DNA of 14,310 nucleotides, taken from NCBI GenBank assembly GCA_900550645.1, contig URTA01000061.1, positions 1-14,310 on the forward strand. Direction: 5' to 3'. The notes beneath the pieces were generated by a model, which worked only from the letters and a program-made list of their open reading frames with translations, was not told where the DNA came from and did not search any database. Of the stretch, positions 5,558 to 14,267 are shown piece after piece. Each line of letters starts with the position of its first letter. The stretch's first letter is position 1. A program made the translations under genes and the position numbers. The stretch comes from an uncultured Porphyromonadaceae bacterium (GTDB lineage Bacteria; Bacteroidota; Bacteroidia; Bacteroidales; Muribaculaceae).

Positions 5558-7549
5558 TCATTTGACCAAAACCTTGGTCACAGAGCCTCTGCAGCGGACT
5601 ATGTAGACCCCAGGCGCGAGTCTGTCGCGTCCTGCGGGAACGCCCTGCATGGTGTAGACCAGCGCGTCCTCGGGCGCGGTGATTGTGCCGTTTCCGCCGC
5701 GTATGGCTTGCGTGTCGAGCCGCGCCTCGTCAACAGCTGCCCATGGCTCGCATTCCTCTGGGACGAACTCGATGCGCGCAGAGGGCGTTGCCGACGGCAG
5801 CACATCGACAGCGTACAGGTCTGCCGTCCAGCGCATGTTCCAGTCCATGTCGGAAATGCCGTATAGGCGGCACTCGGTGTCGGCGGTGCGGTAGCAGTCG
5901 CAGCCGTCCAGGTACAGTTTCTGGAAGGTCCTTCCCTCTCGCCATACAGACAGGATGTATTGAGTGCCGGGGGCGAGCGGTTCCCACTCGAAGCGCAGGT
6001 CGCGGGTGTCGTCACCGAGGCGGGCCGGCAGCGGCATTGTCGTTGTCAAGTCAGGATATTCGCCGTCGAGGGCGTAGTCGAAGCTGCCGGCGCCTGTCTT
6101 GCCGTCATACACTATGTCGGTCAGCACAGGCGTGAACATGGACTTCGGGGTGTTCTCCGGCACAAGGAGGCTCATCGGGACGGGGGCAATCCACGAGTAT
6201 TCGTATATTCCGGGCCACGCGGTCACGCCGTGTCCGGCATCGCACTGCACTGTGGTGACGTGCGAGATGCCGTAGCTGTTGACGGTGTTGTTCTCCCAGA
6301 ACATCTCGACGTAGTTGATGTGCCAGAAGAGGAGGCCGTGCTGCGGGAGGCACTCGTCCCATCCGGTGGCAGCGCGTGTCTCGACGATGAAATACTCGTC
6401 GGGGTACAGGCCGTCGGCATTGTACAGAGACATCCGCAGCCCTTTGCCCGGACGCAGGTCAACGTGCCCCGGAATTTCCAGTTCCTCATATTCGAGCCAG
6501 CGGCACACCCATTTCTCGTATGCGGAGAAGGCGGGCGGACAGTTCCCGTCGCCGTTGTATGAGCCGGAGTCCATGAGGGAGAAGTCGCCGGGCGTATGGT
6601 TGTCGGTATTGTTGAGCGAGCGCGACAGGACGGGCAGCCCCAGCACATGGGCATACTCGTGGCAAAAGCCGCCGATGCCGTCGGGAACGCCGTTTTTTGT
6701 GCCGTCGTTGCGCAGCTCGTTGGTGCATGAGTATGGGGATATTTTCTTGCCGTCAGCGGTCAGCTCGCCGTCATACTCGCTGCTGTGCGGCCAGATGCAG
6801 GTTGCGCTGCCGCCGTCTGCCGCGCCGAAGCCGCTGTAGATGAAATGTATGTTGTCCACTACGCCGTCGTCGTCGGTGTCGTAGCGGGCGAAGTCCACTT
6901 CGCCGGTCAGCTCGCTGACTGCGTATTTGATGATGCCTGCAAATTTCACGTCATACGGCTTGCCGGAATACATGAACGAGGGGAAGGGCAGCGTCACCAC
7001 GCGGGTAACGTCAAACACGGGCGAGAAGCGTCCGCCAGAGCATTCCTCAAAATATTCGGCGGCACAACCTCGTGCGCCGTTGTCGGCGAATCCGCGCTCG
7101 TTGAGCATCCGCGAGTAATACGCTTGTGCATCGTCCATGCTGAATTTACGGTCGGGAAACTCGACAAGCACCACCAGTGAGTGCAAACCGTGTCCCAGGG
7201 TGTTGAAATAGGAGCGTCCGCGCTCATCGTATTTCGCGGCGCGAGCCGGGGCTTTCAGCCCTCGCCGGGCGTACCGGTAGAGCGTGAGGCTGTCGGGCGC
7301 GAGTGGGCAGCCGTCGCTGCCGACAGCGGGGCGCACTATGCCGTCCTTGCCGCGGACCATGAGCATGGCGCTGTCGGGCGAAGTCATGTATGAGAAGCGG
7401 GCGTCGCCGTAAATGCGTACCTCGGTTACCGAGCCGTCGCTGTTGCGTACCGGGACAATTCCGGGACGTGCCGGGCGTGCCGATGCCGCCAGCGGAAGCA
7501 GGGCAAACAGCATGGCTGTCATCAGCAGGAGGAGTGGAGGTCTGCGCAT
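5558..7549 (-). CDS. Secreted M6-type metalloprotease with sorting-domain-like tail
   Basis: A 663-residue predicted secreted zinc protease related to immune inhibitor A (family M6). A signal peptide occupies about residues 1-24 (LLLLMTAMLFALLPLAASA, then RPARPG). The active-site helix is HEYAHVLGLP, with His297, Glu298 and His301. DTDDDGVVD (224-232) looks like a calcium site, and SLMDSGSYNGDG (324-335) and GLLFWHIN (405-412) match conserved M6 blocks. About residues 508-595 resemble a fibronectin III-like module. The end (628-663, ALVYTMQGVPAG ... GVYIV ... KVLVK) resembles type IX secretion sorting domains. Val307 follows HExxHxxGLP where Asp is usual, so activity is uncertain. Substrates cannot be inferred. 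The gene starts 11 nt after the mutS stop, so it is probably read through from that unit. A weak A+T-rich stem (5533-5546) lies just beyond its stop. Confidence 0.88.
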   Translation of the reverse strand: MRRPPLLLLMTAMLFALLPLAASARPARPGIVPVRNSDGSVTEVRIYGDARFSYMTSPDSAMLMVRGKDGIVRPAVGSDGCPLAPDSLTLYRYARRGLKAPARAAKYDERGRSYFNTLGHGLHSLVVLVEFPDRKFSMDDAQAYYSRMLNERGFADNGARGCAAEYFEECSGGRFSPVFDVTRVVTLPFPSFMYSGKPYDVKFAGIIKYAVSELTGEVDFARYDTDDDGVVDNIHFIYSGFGAADGGSATCIWPHSSEYDGELTADGKKISPYSCTNELRNDGTKNGVPDGIGGFCHEYAHVLGLPVLSRSLNNTDNHTPGDFSLMDSGSYNGDGNCPPAFSAYEKWVCRWLEYEELEIPGHVDLRPGKGLRMSLYNADGLYPDEYFIVETRAATGWDECLPQHGLLFWHINYVEMFWENNTVNSYGISHVTTVQCDAGHGVTAWPGIYEYSWIAPVPMSLLVPENTPKSMFTPVLTDIVYDGKTGAGSFDYALDGEYPDLTTTMPLPARLGDDTRDLRFEWEPLAPGTQYILSVWREGRTFQKLYLDGCDCYRTADTECRLYGISDMDWNMRWTADLYAVDVLPSATPSARIEFVPEECEPWAAVDEARLDTQAIRGGNGTITAPEDALVYTMQGVPAGRDRLAPGVYIVRCRGSVTKVLVK

Positions 7550-7560
7550 CGTGTATCCAT

Positions 7561-10230
7561 TTATTTCCCCGTGAGCAGCGACCGCAGCGAGTGGAGCGTG
7601 GTCAGAGCCTGAAGCGGGGTGAGGTTGTCAATGTCGAGGTGGAGGATGTTGTCGCGTATCTGCGAGAGGAGCGGGTCGTCAAGCTGGAATATTGAGAGCT
7701 GCATACCCTCCCGAGCCGCGCCGATGCCGGCGACGTTTGCCTTTGTAGCCTTGGGGACGGCTGTCTTCTCCCCCTTCTTCGCGCTGTTGTCTGCGAGCTT
7801 GTCAGCATCGCCCTCGCGCCGTGACTCCTCGAGCTGCGCCAGCACCTGGTCTGCGCGGCGGACTATCGAGGGAGGCATGCCGGCGAGTCGCGCCACATGG
7901 ATGCCGAAGCTGTGTGCGCTGCCGCCGCGCTGCAACTTGCGCAGAAACACCACCTTGCCGCCGATCTCTTCGACCGAGACATTGTAGTTGGCGATGCGCG
8001 GCAAGCTGTGTTCCATTTCGTTCAGCTCATGGTAGTGTGTGGCGAAGAGGGTGCGCGGGCGGCAGTAGCCGTTCTCGTGGATATGCTCGACTATCGCCCA
8101 GGCTATCGAGATGCCGTCGTAGGTGGAAGTGCCTCGGCCCAGTTCGTCAAAGAGGATGAGCGACCGCTGGCTCATGTTGTTGAGTATCGCCGCCGCCTCG
8201 TTCATTTCGACCATGAATGTGGACTCGCCCGAGGAGATGTTGTCGCTTGCGCCGACGCGGGTAAAAATCTTGTCAACCACGCCGATATGCGCGGCTTGTG
8301 CAGGGACGAAGCTGCCGGCCTGTGCCATCAGGGCAATAAGTGCGGTCTGGCGCAGCAGAGCCGACTTGCCGCTCATGTTAGGACCGGTAATCATCATGAT
8401 CTGCGTGCGGTCGCAATCGAGGGTCAGCGAATTGGATATGTACGGCTCTCCAGGCGGGAGGCGACGCTCGATTACGGGATGCCGCCCCTCGGTGATGTCA
8501 AGCACGAGAGAGTCGTCCACTGTCGGGCGTGAGTAGTTGTATTCCGCCGCGCAGGTGGCGTATGAGAGGAGGCAGTCTGTCTGCGCCACCACCGAGGCGT
8601 TGCGCTGCATGCAGCCTATGCTTTCCGACACCGCCGCCACGAGTTCAGCGAATATGCGGCTCTCAAGTTCGGCGATGCGTTCCTCCGCGCCGGTAATCTT
8701 CTGTTCATATTCTTTGAGCTCCGGGGTGATGTACCGCTCGGCATTGACGAGCGTCTGTTTGCGTATCCACTCAGCCGGCACCTTGTCCTTGTGGGTGTTG
8801 CGCACCTCGATGTAGTATCCGAAGACGTTGTTGAACGAGATTTTGAGCGAGGGTATTCCCGTTGTTTCTATCTCGCGCTGCAAAATGGCGTTGAGGGCTT
8901 CCTTGCCGTGTGCGGCAAGCTGGCGCAGCTCGTCGAGTTCGGCGTTCACCCCCTCGGCGATGCTGTCTCCCTTGCCCAAAGCTGCCGGCGCGTCGGCGCA
9001 GAGAGTGTCGGAGATGCGCGAAATTACCGCCTCGCAGGGGGAAATGGTGGATGCTAGCTTCTCAAGGTGCGGACAGCCGCAGCCTGTGAACAGGAGGCGC
9101 AGCCGCGCCGAGGCAGCGATGCCGTCACGCAGCTGAAGCATTTCTCGCGGCGATACGCGCATGGCAGCCACACGCGAAACGAGCCTCTCGATGTCGCCGA
9201 TGGGGCGTATGGTGTCCTGCGCGTTGTCGCGCAGCTGCGGTGCGCGGAAGAAGTATTCGACCGTGTCGAGGCGGCTGTTTATGGCCTCCACGTCGAGCAG
9301 CGGGAACAGCAGCCAGCGGCGCAGCAGCCGCGCTCCCATGGGGGTGGCGGTGCGGTCGATGATGTCGAGTAGGCTCTTCCCCTCCTGTGCCATAGGCGAC
9401 ACGAGCTCGAGGTTGCGTATTGTGAAGCGGTCGAGGCGCACGTAGCGGTTTTCGTCGATGCGTGAGAGGGCTGTGATGTGCTGCAGGTGAGTGTGGCACG
9501 TCTGGTCGAGGTAATAGAGTATACTTCCGGCGGCAACGACAGCCCCGGGCATGTCGTCCACGCCGTACCCTTTGAGCGAGGCGGTGTCAAACTGCCGCAG
9601 CAGTCGCTCGTGTGCGGCCTCGGCGGTATATACCCAGTCGTCAAGTTCGAAGACGCTTGAGCGCAGCGTGAAAGCCTCCTCATACTGCCGGCGTGTGCCG
9701 TGCATGCGCAGAACTTCGCGCGGCGCGATGTTGCACAGCAGCTTGTCTACATATTCCTCCGTACCCTCGGCACAGAGTAACTCGCCGGTGGTGATGTCGA
9801 GAAACGCCACGCCGACGGCATGGCGACCGAAATGCACGGCGGCGAGGAAATTGTTTTCGCGCTGGTCGAGCGAGGAGGGCGACGTGTTTACACCAGGCGT
9901 AATCAGTTCCGTAATTCCGCGTTTGACCAGTTTCTTGGTCGTCTTTGGGTCTTCGAGCTGCTCGCAGATGGCTACACGGCGGCCGGCACGCACCAGCTTC
10001 GGGAGGTATGTGTCGAGAGCATGGTGCGGAAAGCCGGCGAGCTCTACATACTGCGCCGCGCCGTTGGCACGCCGCGTGAGCGTGATGCCGAGTATGCTGC
10101 TCGCGTCCTTGGCATCATCGGAAAACGTCTCATAGAAGTCGCCAACTCGGAAAAGCAGTATAGCGTCGGGATGCTTCTGCTTCATCTCGATGTACTGCTT
10201 CATCAACGGTGTCTCAACGACCTTCTTCAT
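7561..10230 (-). CDS. mutS: DNA mismatch repair protein MutS
   Basis: MutS recognises mispaired and looped-out bases and recruits MutL. From the ATG at 10230 the protein has 889 residues, a normal MutS1 size. The mismatch-reading Phe-Tyr-Glu is at 32-34 (GDFYETF). The ATPase has Walker A GPNMSGKS (616-623), Walker B LFDELGRG (Asp695, Glu696) and the ATH switch (730-732). A Lys-rich, low-complexity linker (about 802-842) precedes the short C-terminal region, as usual before the tetramerisation part. The frame is open to an ATG at 10284, but that would overlap the end of mgtE by 41 nt and add 18 residues unlike the family. MKKVVETPLMKQYIEMK is the standard N-terminus. It lies 13 nt behind mgtE and 11 nt before the M6 protease gene. 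Confidence 0.97.
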   Translation of the reverse strand: MKKVVETPLMKQYIEMKQKHPDAILLFRVGDFYETFSDDAKDASSILGITLTRRANGAAQYVELAGFPHHALDTYLPKLVRAGRRVAICEQLEDPKTTKKLVKRGITELITPGVNTSPSSLDQRENNFLAAVHFGRHAVGVAFLDITTGELLCAEGTEEYVDKLLCNIAPREVLRMHGTRRQYEEAFTLRSSVFELDDWVYTAEAAHERLLRQFDTASLKGYGVDDMPGAVVAAGSILYYLDQTCHTHLQHITALSRIDENRYVRLDRFTIRNLELVSPMAQEGKSLLDIIDRTATPMGARLLRRWLLFPLLDVEAINSRLDTVEYFFRAPQLRDNAQDTIRPIGDIERLVSRVAAMRVSPREMLQLRDGIAASARLRLLFTGCGCPHLEKLASTISPCEAVISRISDTLCADAPAALGKGDSIAEGVNAELDELRQLAAHGKEALNAILQREIETTGIPSLKISFNNVFGYYIEVRNTHKDKVPAEWIRKQTLVNAERYITPELKEYEQKITGAEERIAELESRIFAELVAAVSESIGCMQRNASVVAQTDCLLSYATCAAEYNYSRPTVDDSLVLDITEGRHPVIERRLPPGEPYISNSLTLDCDRTQIMMITGPNMSGKSALLRQTALIALMAQAGSFVPAQAAHIGVVDKIFTRVGASDNISSGESTFMVEMNEAAAILNNMSQRSLILFDELGRGTSTYDGISIAWAIVEHIHENGYCRPRTLFATHYHELNEMEHSLPRIANYNVSVEEIGGKVVFLRKLQRGGSAHSFGIHVARLAGMPPSIVRRADQVLAQLEESRREGDADKLADNSAKKGEKTAVPKATKANVAGIGAAREGMQLSIFQLDDPLLSQIRDNILHLDIDNLTPLQALTTLHSLRSLLTGK

Positions 10231-10243
10231 GTCATGTACGGGG

Positions 10244-11605
10244 CTATTGGAACAACGAAAGCATCCACGTGGAGATGCCCACATAGATGAGCAGGCCCAC
10301 CACGTCGTTTGTAATCTGTATGAACGGGCCGGTGGCGAGCGCAGGGTCTATCTTCATGCGCTCCAGCGCGAGCGGCACCACTGTGCCGAATACCGAGGCG
10401 AATATGACGACCATGAACAGCGAAATAGAGACGGCGCACATTACGCCGGGATTGTCAGGCATTGTTATCAGGTTGTAGACAGCCACAACGACTGAAATGA
10501 CGACAGCGTTCATCAGTGCCACAAGGACTTCCTTCCCTATCTGTCGGCTTGCGCTGCTCAGTTCGAGACGGCCGTTGGCAAGGCCCTGAACCACAATGGC
10601 CGAGGCCTGTACACCGACGTTTCCGCCGGTGCCGCCTATCATCGGTATGAAAATCGCAAGAGCGGTCACTTGCGCTATCTGGCTCTCGAAGCCGCCGAGT
10701 ATCAGGGAATTGACAATGCCGCCGATGATGCCCAGCAGCAGCCAGGGCGTGCGAGCCTTGGTCTGCGCAAACACACTGTCGTCGGCATCCACGTCGGAGG
10801 TGATACCCGAAGCGAGCTGGTAGTCACGCTCGTTCTGTTCGCGCACCTCGTCCATCACGTCATCGACAGTGATCTGCCCTATCAGGCGGCCTATGCTGTC
10901 AACTACGGGCATCGCCACGAGGTCGTATTTCTCGAAGTCGATAGCCAGATCCTCAATCGGCGTGTCTGGAAGCACCGACACAGGGTCAACCTCCATGACG
11001 TGCTTGACTTTGGAGACCGAAGGGTGGGTGATGAGCTTCTTGAGCGGAAGCACTCCGCGCAGCCGCCGCTCGTCGTCCACCACATATATATAGTATATTT
11101 CGTCGAGGTCTTCTGCCTGATGGCGTATCTCCTTCAGGCTCTCGGGCATAGACATGTTCTCGTTGATCATGATGAACTCCGTGCCCATAAGACCGCCGGC
11201 GGTGTCCTTGTCATATTGCAGCAGGTCAACGATGTCGCCGGCCTGGCTCACGTCGTCGATGTGCTGTATGACCTCGTTGCGGTCCTCCTCGTCGAGTTCC
11301 TGTATCAGGTCAACGGCGTCATCGGTGTCGAGCAGGTCGATGAACTGGCCTATCTGCTCCGAGTCCATTCCCTCGAGGAGCTTCTTGCGGTCCTCCTCGT
11401 CGAGTTCCATGAGGACATCCGCTTTCTGCTCCTTGTCCTCTATGAGGTTGAAGAACCATTCGGCCTGTTTGAGCGACAGCACACGGATGGTCTCGGCAAT
11501 GTCGGCAGGGTGCAGCTCTGCGAGTATTTCGCGTATCTGCACCTCGTCGTGATTATCGACGAGTTCCTCGATGCGGTCTATGTCGGTCTGCGTAAACTCT
11601 TTCAT
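10244..11605 (-). CDS. mgtE: Magnesium transporter MgtE
   Basis: MgtE is an inner-membrane Mg2+ channel whose cytosolic domains sense Mg2+ and close the pore. All parts are visible in 453 residues. An acidic helical N domain (about 1-130, rich in LDEEDR repeats) is followed by two CBS domains (about 136-195 and 200-255), a connecting helix, and five membrane segments from about 287 to the end. The pore signature PMIGGTGGNVGVQ is at 321-333. Asp434 in ITNDVVG matches the pore aspartate of the Thermus protein (Asp432). The ATG start is clear and the leader is A+T-rich. No Mg2+ riboswitch (M-box) can fit in the 34-nt gap to the kinase gene, so control is likely at the protein level. Its place upstream of mutS appears to be co-transcription rather than a functional link. 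Confidence 0.96.
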   Translation of the reverse strand: MKEFTQTDIDRIEELVDNHDEVQIREILAELHPADIAETIRVLSLKQAEWFFNLIEDKEQKADVLMELDEEDRKKLLEGMDSEQIGQFIDLLDTDDAVDLIQELDEEDRNEVIQHIDDVSQAGDIVDLLQYDKDTAGGLMGTEFIMINENMSMPESLKEIRHQAEDLDEIYYIYVVDDERRLRGVLPLKKLITHPSVSKVKHVMEVDPVSVLPDTPIEDLAIDFEKYDLVAMPVVDSIGRLIGQITVDDVMDEVREQNERDYQLASGITSDVDADDSVFAQTKARTPWLLLGIIGGIVNSLILGGFESQIAQVTALAIFIPMIGGTGGNVGVQASAIVVQGLANGRLELSSASRQIGKEVLVALMNAVVISVVVAVYNLITMPDNPGVMCAVSISLFMVVIFASVFGTVVPLALERMKIDPALATGPFIQITNDVVGLLIYVGISTWMLSLFQ

Positions 11606-11639
11606 AATACGACATTACGGAGAGAGGCAAAAATTGTAA

Positions 11640-13325
11640 TCAATAATGGAACAGCGACCCTCCGAGGAACTCGCGCAGCAGCGATGTCGAGGGTATCTGG
11701 TCGGCAGGTACGGCATCAAACCAGTTGAGGAACTGCAACAGCCGGCTCGCCTCGCTGTATTCCGGCACATCGTGCGGCACCTGGCGCAGCAGCGGCTCTG
11801 CGTATGGCTTCATCACGCCGAGCTCGAAGAGCAGCGACGAATTGAACGTGGCGTCGGCGTTCTCCTGATAGGGGAATATCCACTTCTCCTCGCCTCGGCG
11901 CACGCTCGGCCAGCGGCGTATCGTCTCTGTTGCCGATGTGTGGCGGTACTTGTGGTCGCGCACTATGCGGCGCAACAGGCGGTTGTCGGTGGTGGAGATC
12001 CAGTTATGGTCGTCAATGTGCAATGTAGTCAGCGCAGAGACGTATATCTTGAACAGCCTTGAAGTGTCGAGTTTGGAAGTCAGCTCAGGGTTCAGCCCGT
12101 GTATGCCCTCCATGATGAGTATGTCGTCAGCGTCGAGGTGCAGGGGACGTTCTTTTTCTACGCGCCTCCCCAGCTCAAAGCTGTATGTGGGCAGGTTGAC
12201 AGTCTCGCCGGCGAGCAGCCGCGTGAGGTCAGAGTTGAGGCGCGGCAGGTCGAGCGCGTACAGGCTCTCGTAGTCGTAGTCGCCCGAAGCGTCACGCGGG
12301 GTGTCCTCGCGGTTGACGAAATAATCGTCGAGCGAAATCATCTTGGGCGTGAGCAGGTTTGTCATCAGCTGGACGGCAAGCCGCTTGCAGAACGTGGTCT
12401 TGCCCGACGACGACGGACCGGCTATCAGCACTATGTCGGCCTTGCCCTCTGCGTGCCGGGCGGCGATAGTGTCTGAGATGCGGCCGATGTAGTTGCCGTG
12501 CATTGTCTCCGCCACGTTTATCAGCTGACCGGTCTTGTGTTCGGCGACAGCCTGGTTCAGGTCGGCGACATCGGCAACACGTATTACGCGGTTGAACTGT
12601 AGGTAGCGTGTAAACGCGTCGTACATCTTCTCCTGCGGCACGGGGCGGCACGGCTTGGCGGGACATTCCGGGTCGGGGGGCATGAGCAGGAAGCCCTCTT
12701 TGTACGGCACGAGGTCAAAGACCGTCACCATTCCGGTGTGCGGCGCGAGCGAGCCTCCGTAGCTGTCGCACACGCCGTCGAGTGTATAGTATACGGTGTA
12801 CAGGTCGTGCTGCGTCTCGAGCAGCCGCACCTTGTCGTCAAGGCTCTGGCGGCGGAACTTCTCTATGACATCCTTTGTCAACCGCTCCTTGCGCACCATT
12901 GGCAGGCATTTTCCAGCGAGCTGCCGCATGTATTCGCGCAGCGGGGCGAGGTGCGTGTCCTCTGCCACAGGCATTGCCTTGCCCTCTGCCGTCAGCAGGC
13001 GGCAGTAGAAGCCTCGGCTGATGCTGTGCTCCATGCGCAGCGTAGTTCCCGGAAACAGCTTGTATACAGCTGCATACAGCATCATGCTCAGCGACCGCAC
13101 GTATACGCGGCGGCCGCTCGCCGACGTTGCCGGCAGGAACGACACCTGCTTGGGGGAGAATACCGGGTACGACATATCCTCCGTCTTGTTGTTGACCCGT
13201 GCGCAGATAGGCTCGAAGCCTATTTCGCTGCGCAGACGGCCGTATATTTCAGACAGCGTGTCACCGCCCTCGATGTCGATGTAACGCTGTACGTTCTCGC
13301 AATATATCTTCAGAGTGTCCTTCAT
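11640..13325 (-). CDS. Two-part nucleoside kinase (uridine kinase-like, with TGS/tRNA-synthetase-like N-terminus)
   Basis: A 561-residue protein of the long Bacteroidetes nucleoside kinase type. The C-terminal half is a P-loop kinase of the uridine kinase/phosphoribulokinase family: GPSSSGKT (303-310), SLDDYFVNRED (331-341) and MEGIHGLNPELT (405-416). It would phosphorylate uridine, cytidine or a related nucleoside with a nucleoside triphosphate in the cytosol. The first half has a TGS-like segment (about 1-75) and a part like the second additional domain of threonyl-tRNA synthetase (about 80-215). This N-terminal unit occurs in the family, and its task is not established. I use ATG 13325, giving MKDTLKIYCENVQ. 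The frame is open to 13472, but the extra residues are low-complexity and would overlap the preceding gene. Substrate specificity is uncertain, so no symbol is given. Confidence 0.88.
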   Translation of the reverse strand: MKDTLKIYCENVQRYIDIEGGDTLSEIYGRLRSEIGFEPICARVNNKTEDMSYPVFSPKQVSFLPATSASGRRVYVRSLSMMLYAAVYKLFPGTTLRMEHSISRGFYCRLLTAEGKAMPVAEDTHLAPLREYMRQLAGKCLPMVRKERLTKDVIEKFRRQSLDDKVRLLETQHDLYTVYYTLDGVCDSYGGSLAPHTGMVTVFDLVPYKEGFLLMPPDPECPAKPCRPVPQEKMYDAFTRYLQFNRVIRVADVADLNQAVAEHKTGQLINVAETMHGNYIGRISDTIAARHAEGKADIVLIAGPSSSGKTTFCKRLAVQLMTNLLTPKMISLDDYFVNREDTPRDASGDYDYESLYALDLPRLNSDLTRLLAGETVNLPTYSFELGRRVEKERPLHLDADDILIMEGIHGLNPELTSKLDTSRLFKIYVSALTTLHIDDHNWISTTDNRLLRRIVRDHKYRHTSATETIRRWPSVRRGEEKWIFPYQENADATFNSSLLFELGVMKPYAEPLLRQVPHDVPEYSEASRLLQFLNWFDAVPADQIPSTSLLREFLGGSLFHY

Positions 13326-13340
13326 GTCTAATAGGTGTTT

Positions 13341-13357
13341 GTTCCCCTTGCGGGGAC
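13341..13357 (-). other. Intercistronic hairpin with GNRA loop
   Basis: In the minus-strand transcript TCCCC and GGGGA form five pairs closed by the tetraloop GCAA, a very stable GNRA type. The hairpin sits in the 37-nt gap between the acyltransferase stop and the kinase start. No T-tract follows, so it should not terminate. It may protect or separate the two messages. Confidence 0.45.
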
Positions 13358-13362
13358 GGTCA

Positions 13363-14267
13363 TCACAGCTGCTTGGCGTATGAACGGCGGCGGCGGTGCT
13401 GGCGGTATGTGAAATACTCCCACTGGCTCTGTACACGCGCATTGGTCTCCATCTCCGGGTTGGACTCGGCATACTTGAAGCCGCGCTTGATGTAATGCGG
13501 TATCAGGTCCTGGAACAGCAGCGCGTTCACCCCCTTGCTCTGGTATTCGGGCTTGACAGCCACCAGCAGCAGGTCAACGCGGTCGTTGCGTCCGCGCAGC
13601 CCCTTGAGCAGGTGATACCACCCCATGGGCAGCAGCTTGCCTCGTGAGCGTTGCAGGGCGCGGCTCATCGACGGCATCGAGATGCCCACGCCAACCAGCT
13701 TGTCCTCGCTGTCTACGATAGCTGTCACCAGGTTGAGGTCGAGCAGCGACAGGTATTGCTTTATGTAATGCTCTATCTGGCGGTCGGTGAGCGGAGAGTA
13801 CTGGTACAGCCCGTCGTATGCCTCATTGATGAGCTGGAACAGCGGCCGCCCGATTTCCTCCTTTATCTTGCTGCGCGACGTGTACTTCTTGACCCTCAGC
13901 CCGAATTTTTTCTTCACGATCTCGGCGATGCGGTTGAACTTCTCGGGTATGCCGTCAGGCACGTCCATGACAAACTCCTTCCAGTCCGAGTCCTTGGCAT
14001 AGCCCAGCGCCTCGATATGCTCCGCGTAGTACGGGTAGTTGTAGATGGTAGACATGGTTGAGAGCTCCTCAAATCCCTCTACGAGCGTCCCCTCATGGTC
14101 GAGGTCGGAGAACCCGAGCGGACCGACGATGCTGGTCATACCCTTGCTGCGCCCCCACTCCTCGACAGCCGCCAGCAGTGCCGCGCTCACCTCGCGGTCG
14201 TCCACAAAGTCGATAAACCCGAAGCGGACTTCCTTCTTGCCGCTGCGCTCGTTGACCTGGCGGTTGA
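13363..14267 (-). CDS. GNAT-like acyltransferase family protein, 5' end missing
   Basis: The frame is open from its stop (13363) up to the point where adapter sequence starts, giving 300 visible residues and no true start codon. A GTG at 14205 could be mistaken for the start. The frame upstream encodes NRQVNERSGKKEVRFGFIDF, which reads naturally into VDDREVSAALL, so the codon is an internal Val. The protein resembles a conserved Bacteroidetes family of roughly 380 residues, so about 80 residues are probably missing. LLLVAVKPEYQSKGVNALLF (about 232-251 of the fragment) resembles the acyl-CoA binding motif A of GNAT enzymes, with QSKGV in place of the usual Q/R-x-x-G-x-G. The tail is basic (RQHRRRRSYAKQ). 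Substrate unknown. It is the most upstream visible gene of the kinase-mgtE-mutS block. Confidence 0.78.

Noticed and set aside
10231..10284. Longer mutS start giving MWASPRGCFRCSNSPVHD before MKKVV
   Set aside because: It would overlap the end of mgtE and the extra residues are unlike any MutS N-terminus.
11605..11624. TAATACGAC followed by GGAGAG, resembling a T7 promoter
   Set aside because: Only the first nine bases and a short tail match, and it lies at the mgtE start in a bacterial operon. It is a chance match, not vector sequence.
10670..11728. A 352-codon open frame on the plus strand opposite mgtE
   Set aside because: It is antisense to an unmistakable mgtE and its open state follows from the codon bias of GC-rich genes. 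The protein shows no recognisable domain.
13326..13472. Longer kinase start with 49 extra residues (MPSPTRRWRPMRV...)
   Set aside because: The extension overlaps the end of the acyltransferase gene, is low-complexity, and the family begins at MKDTLKIYCEN.
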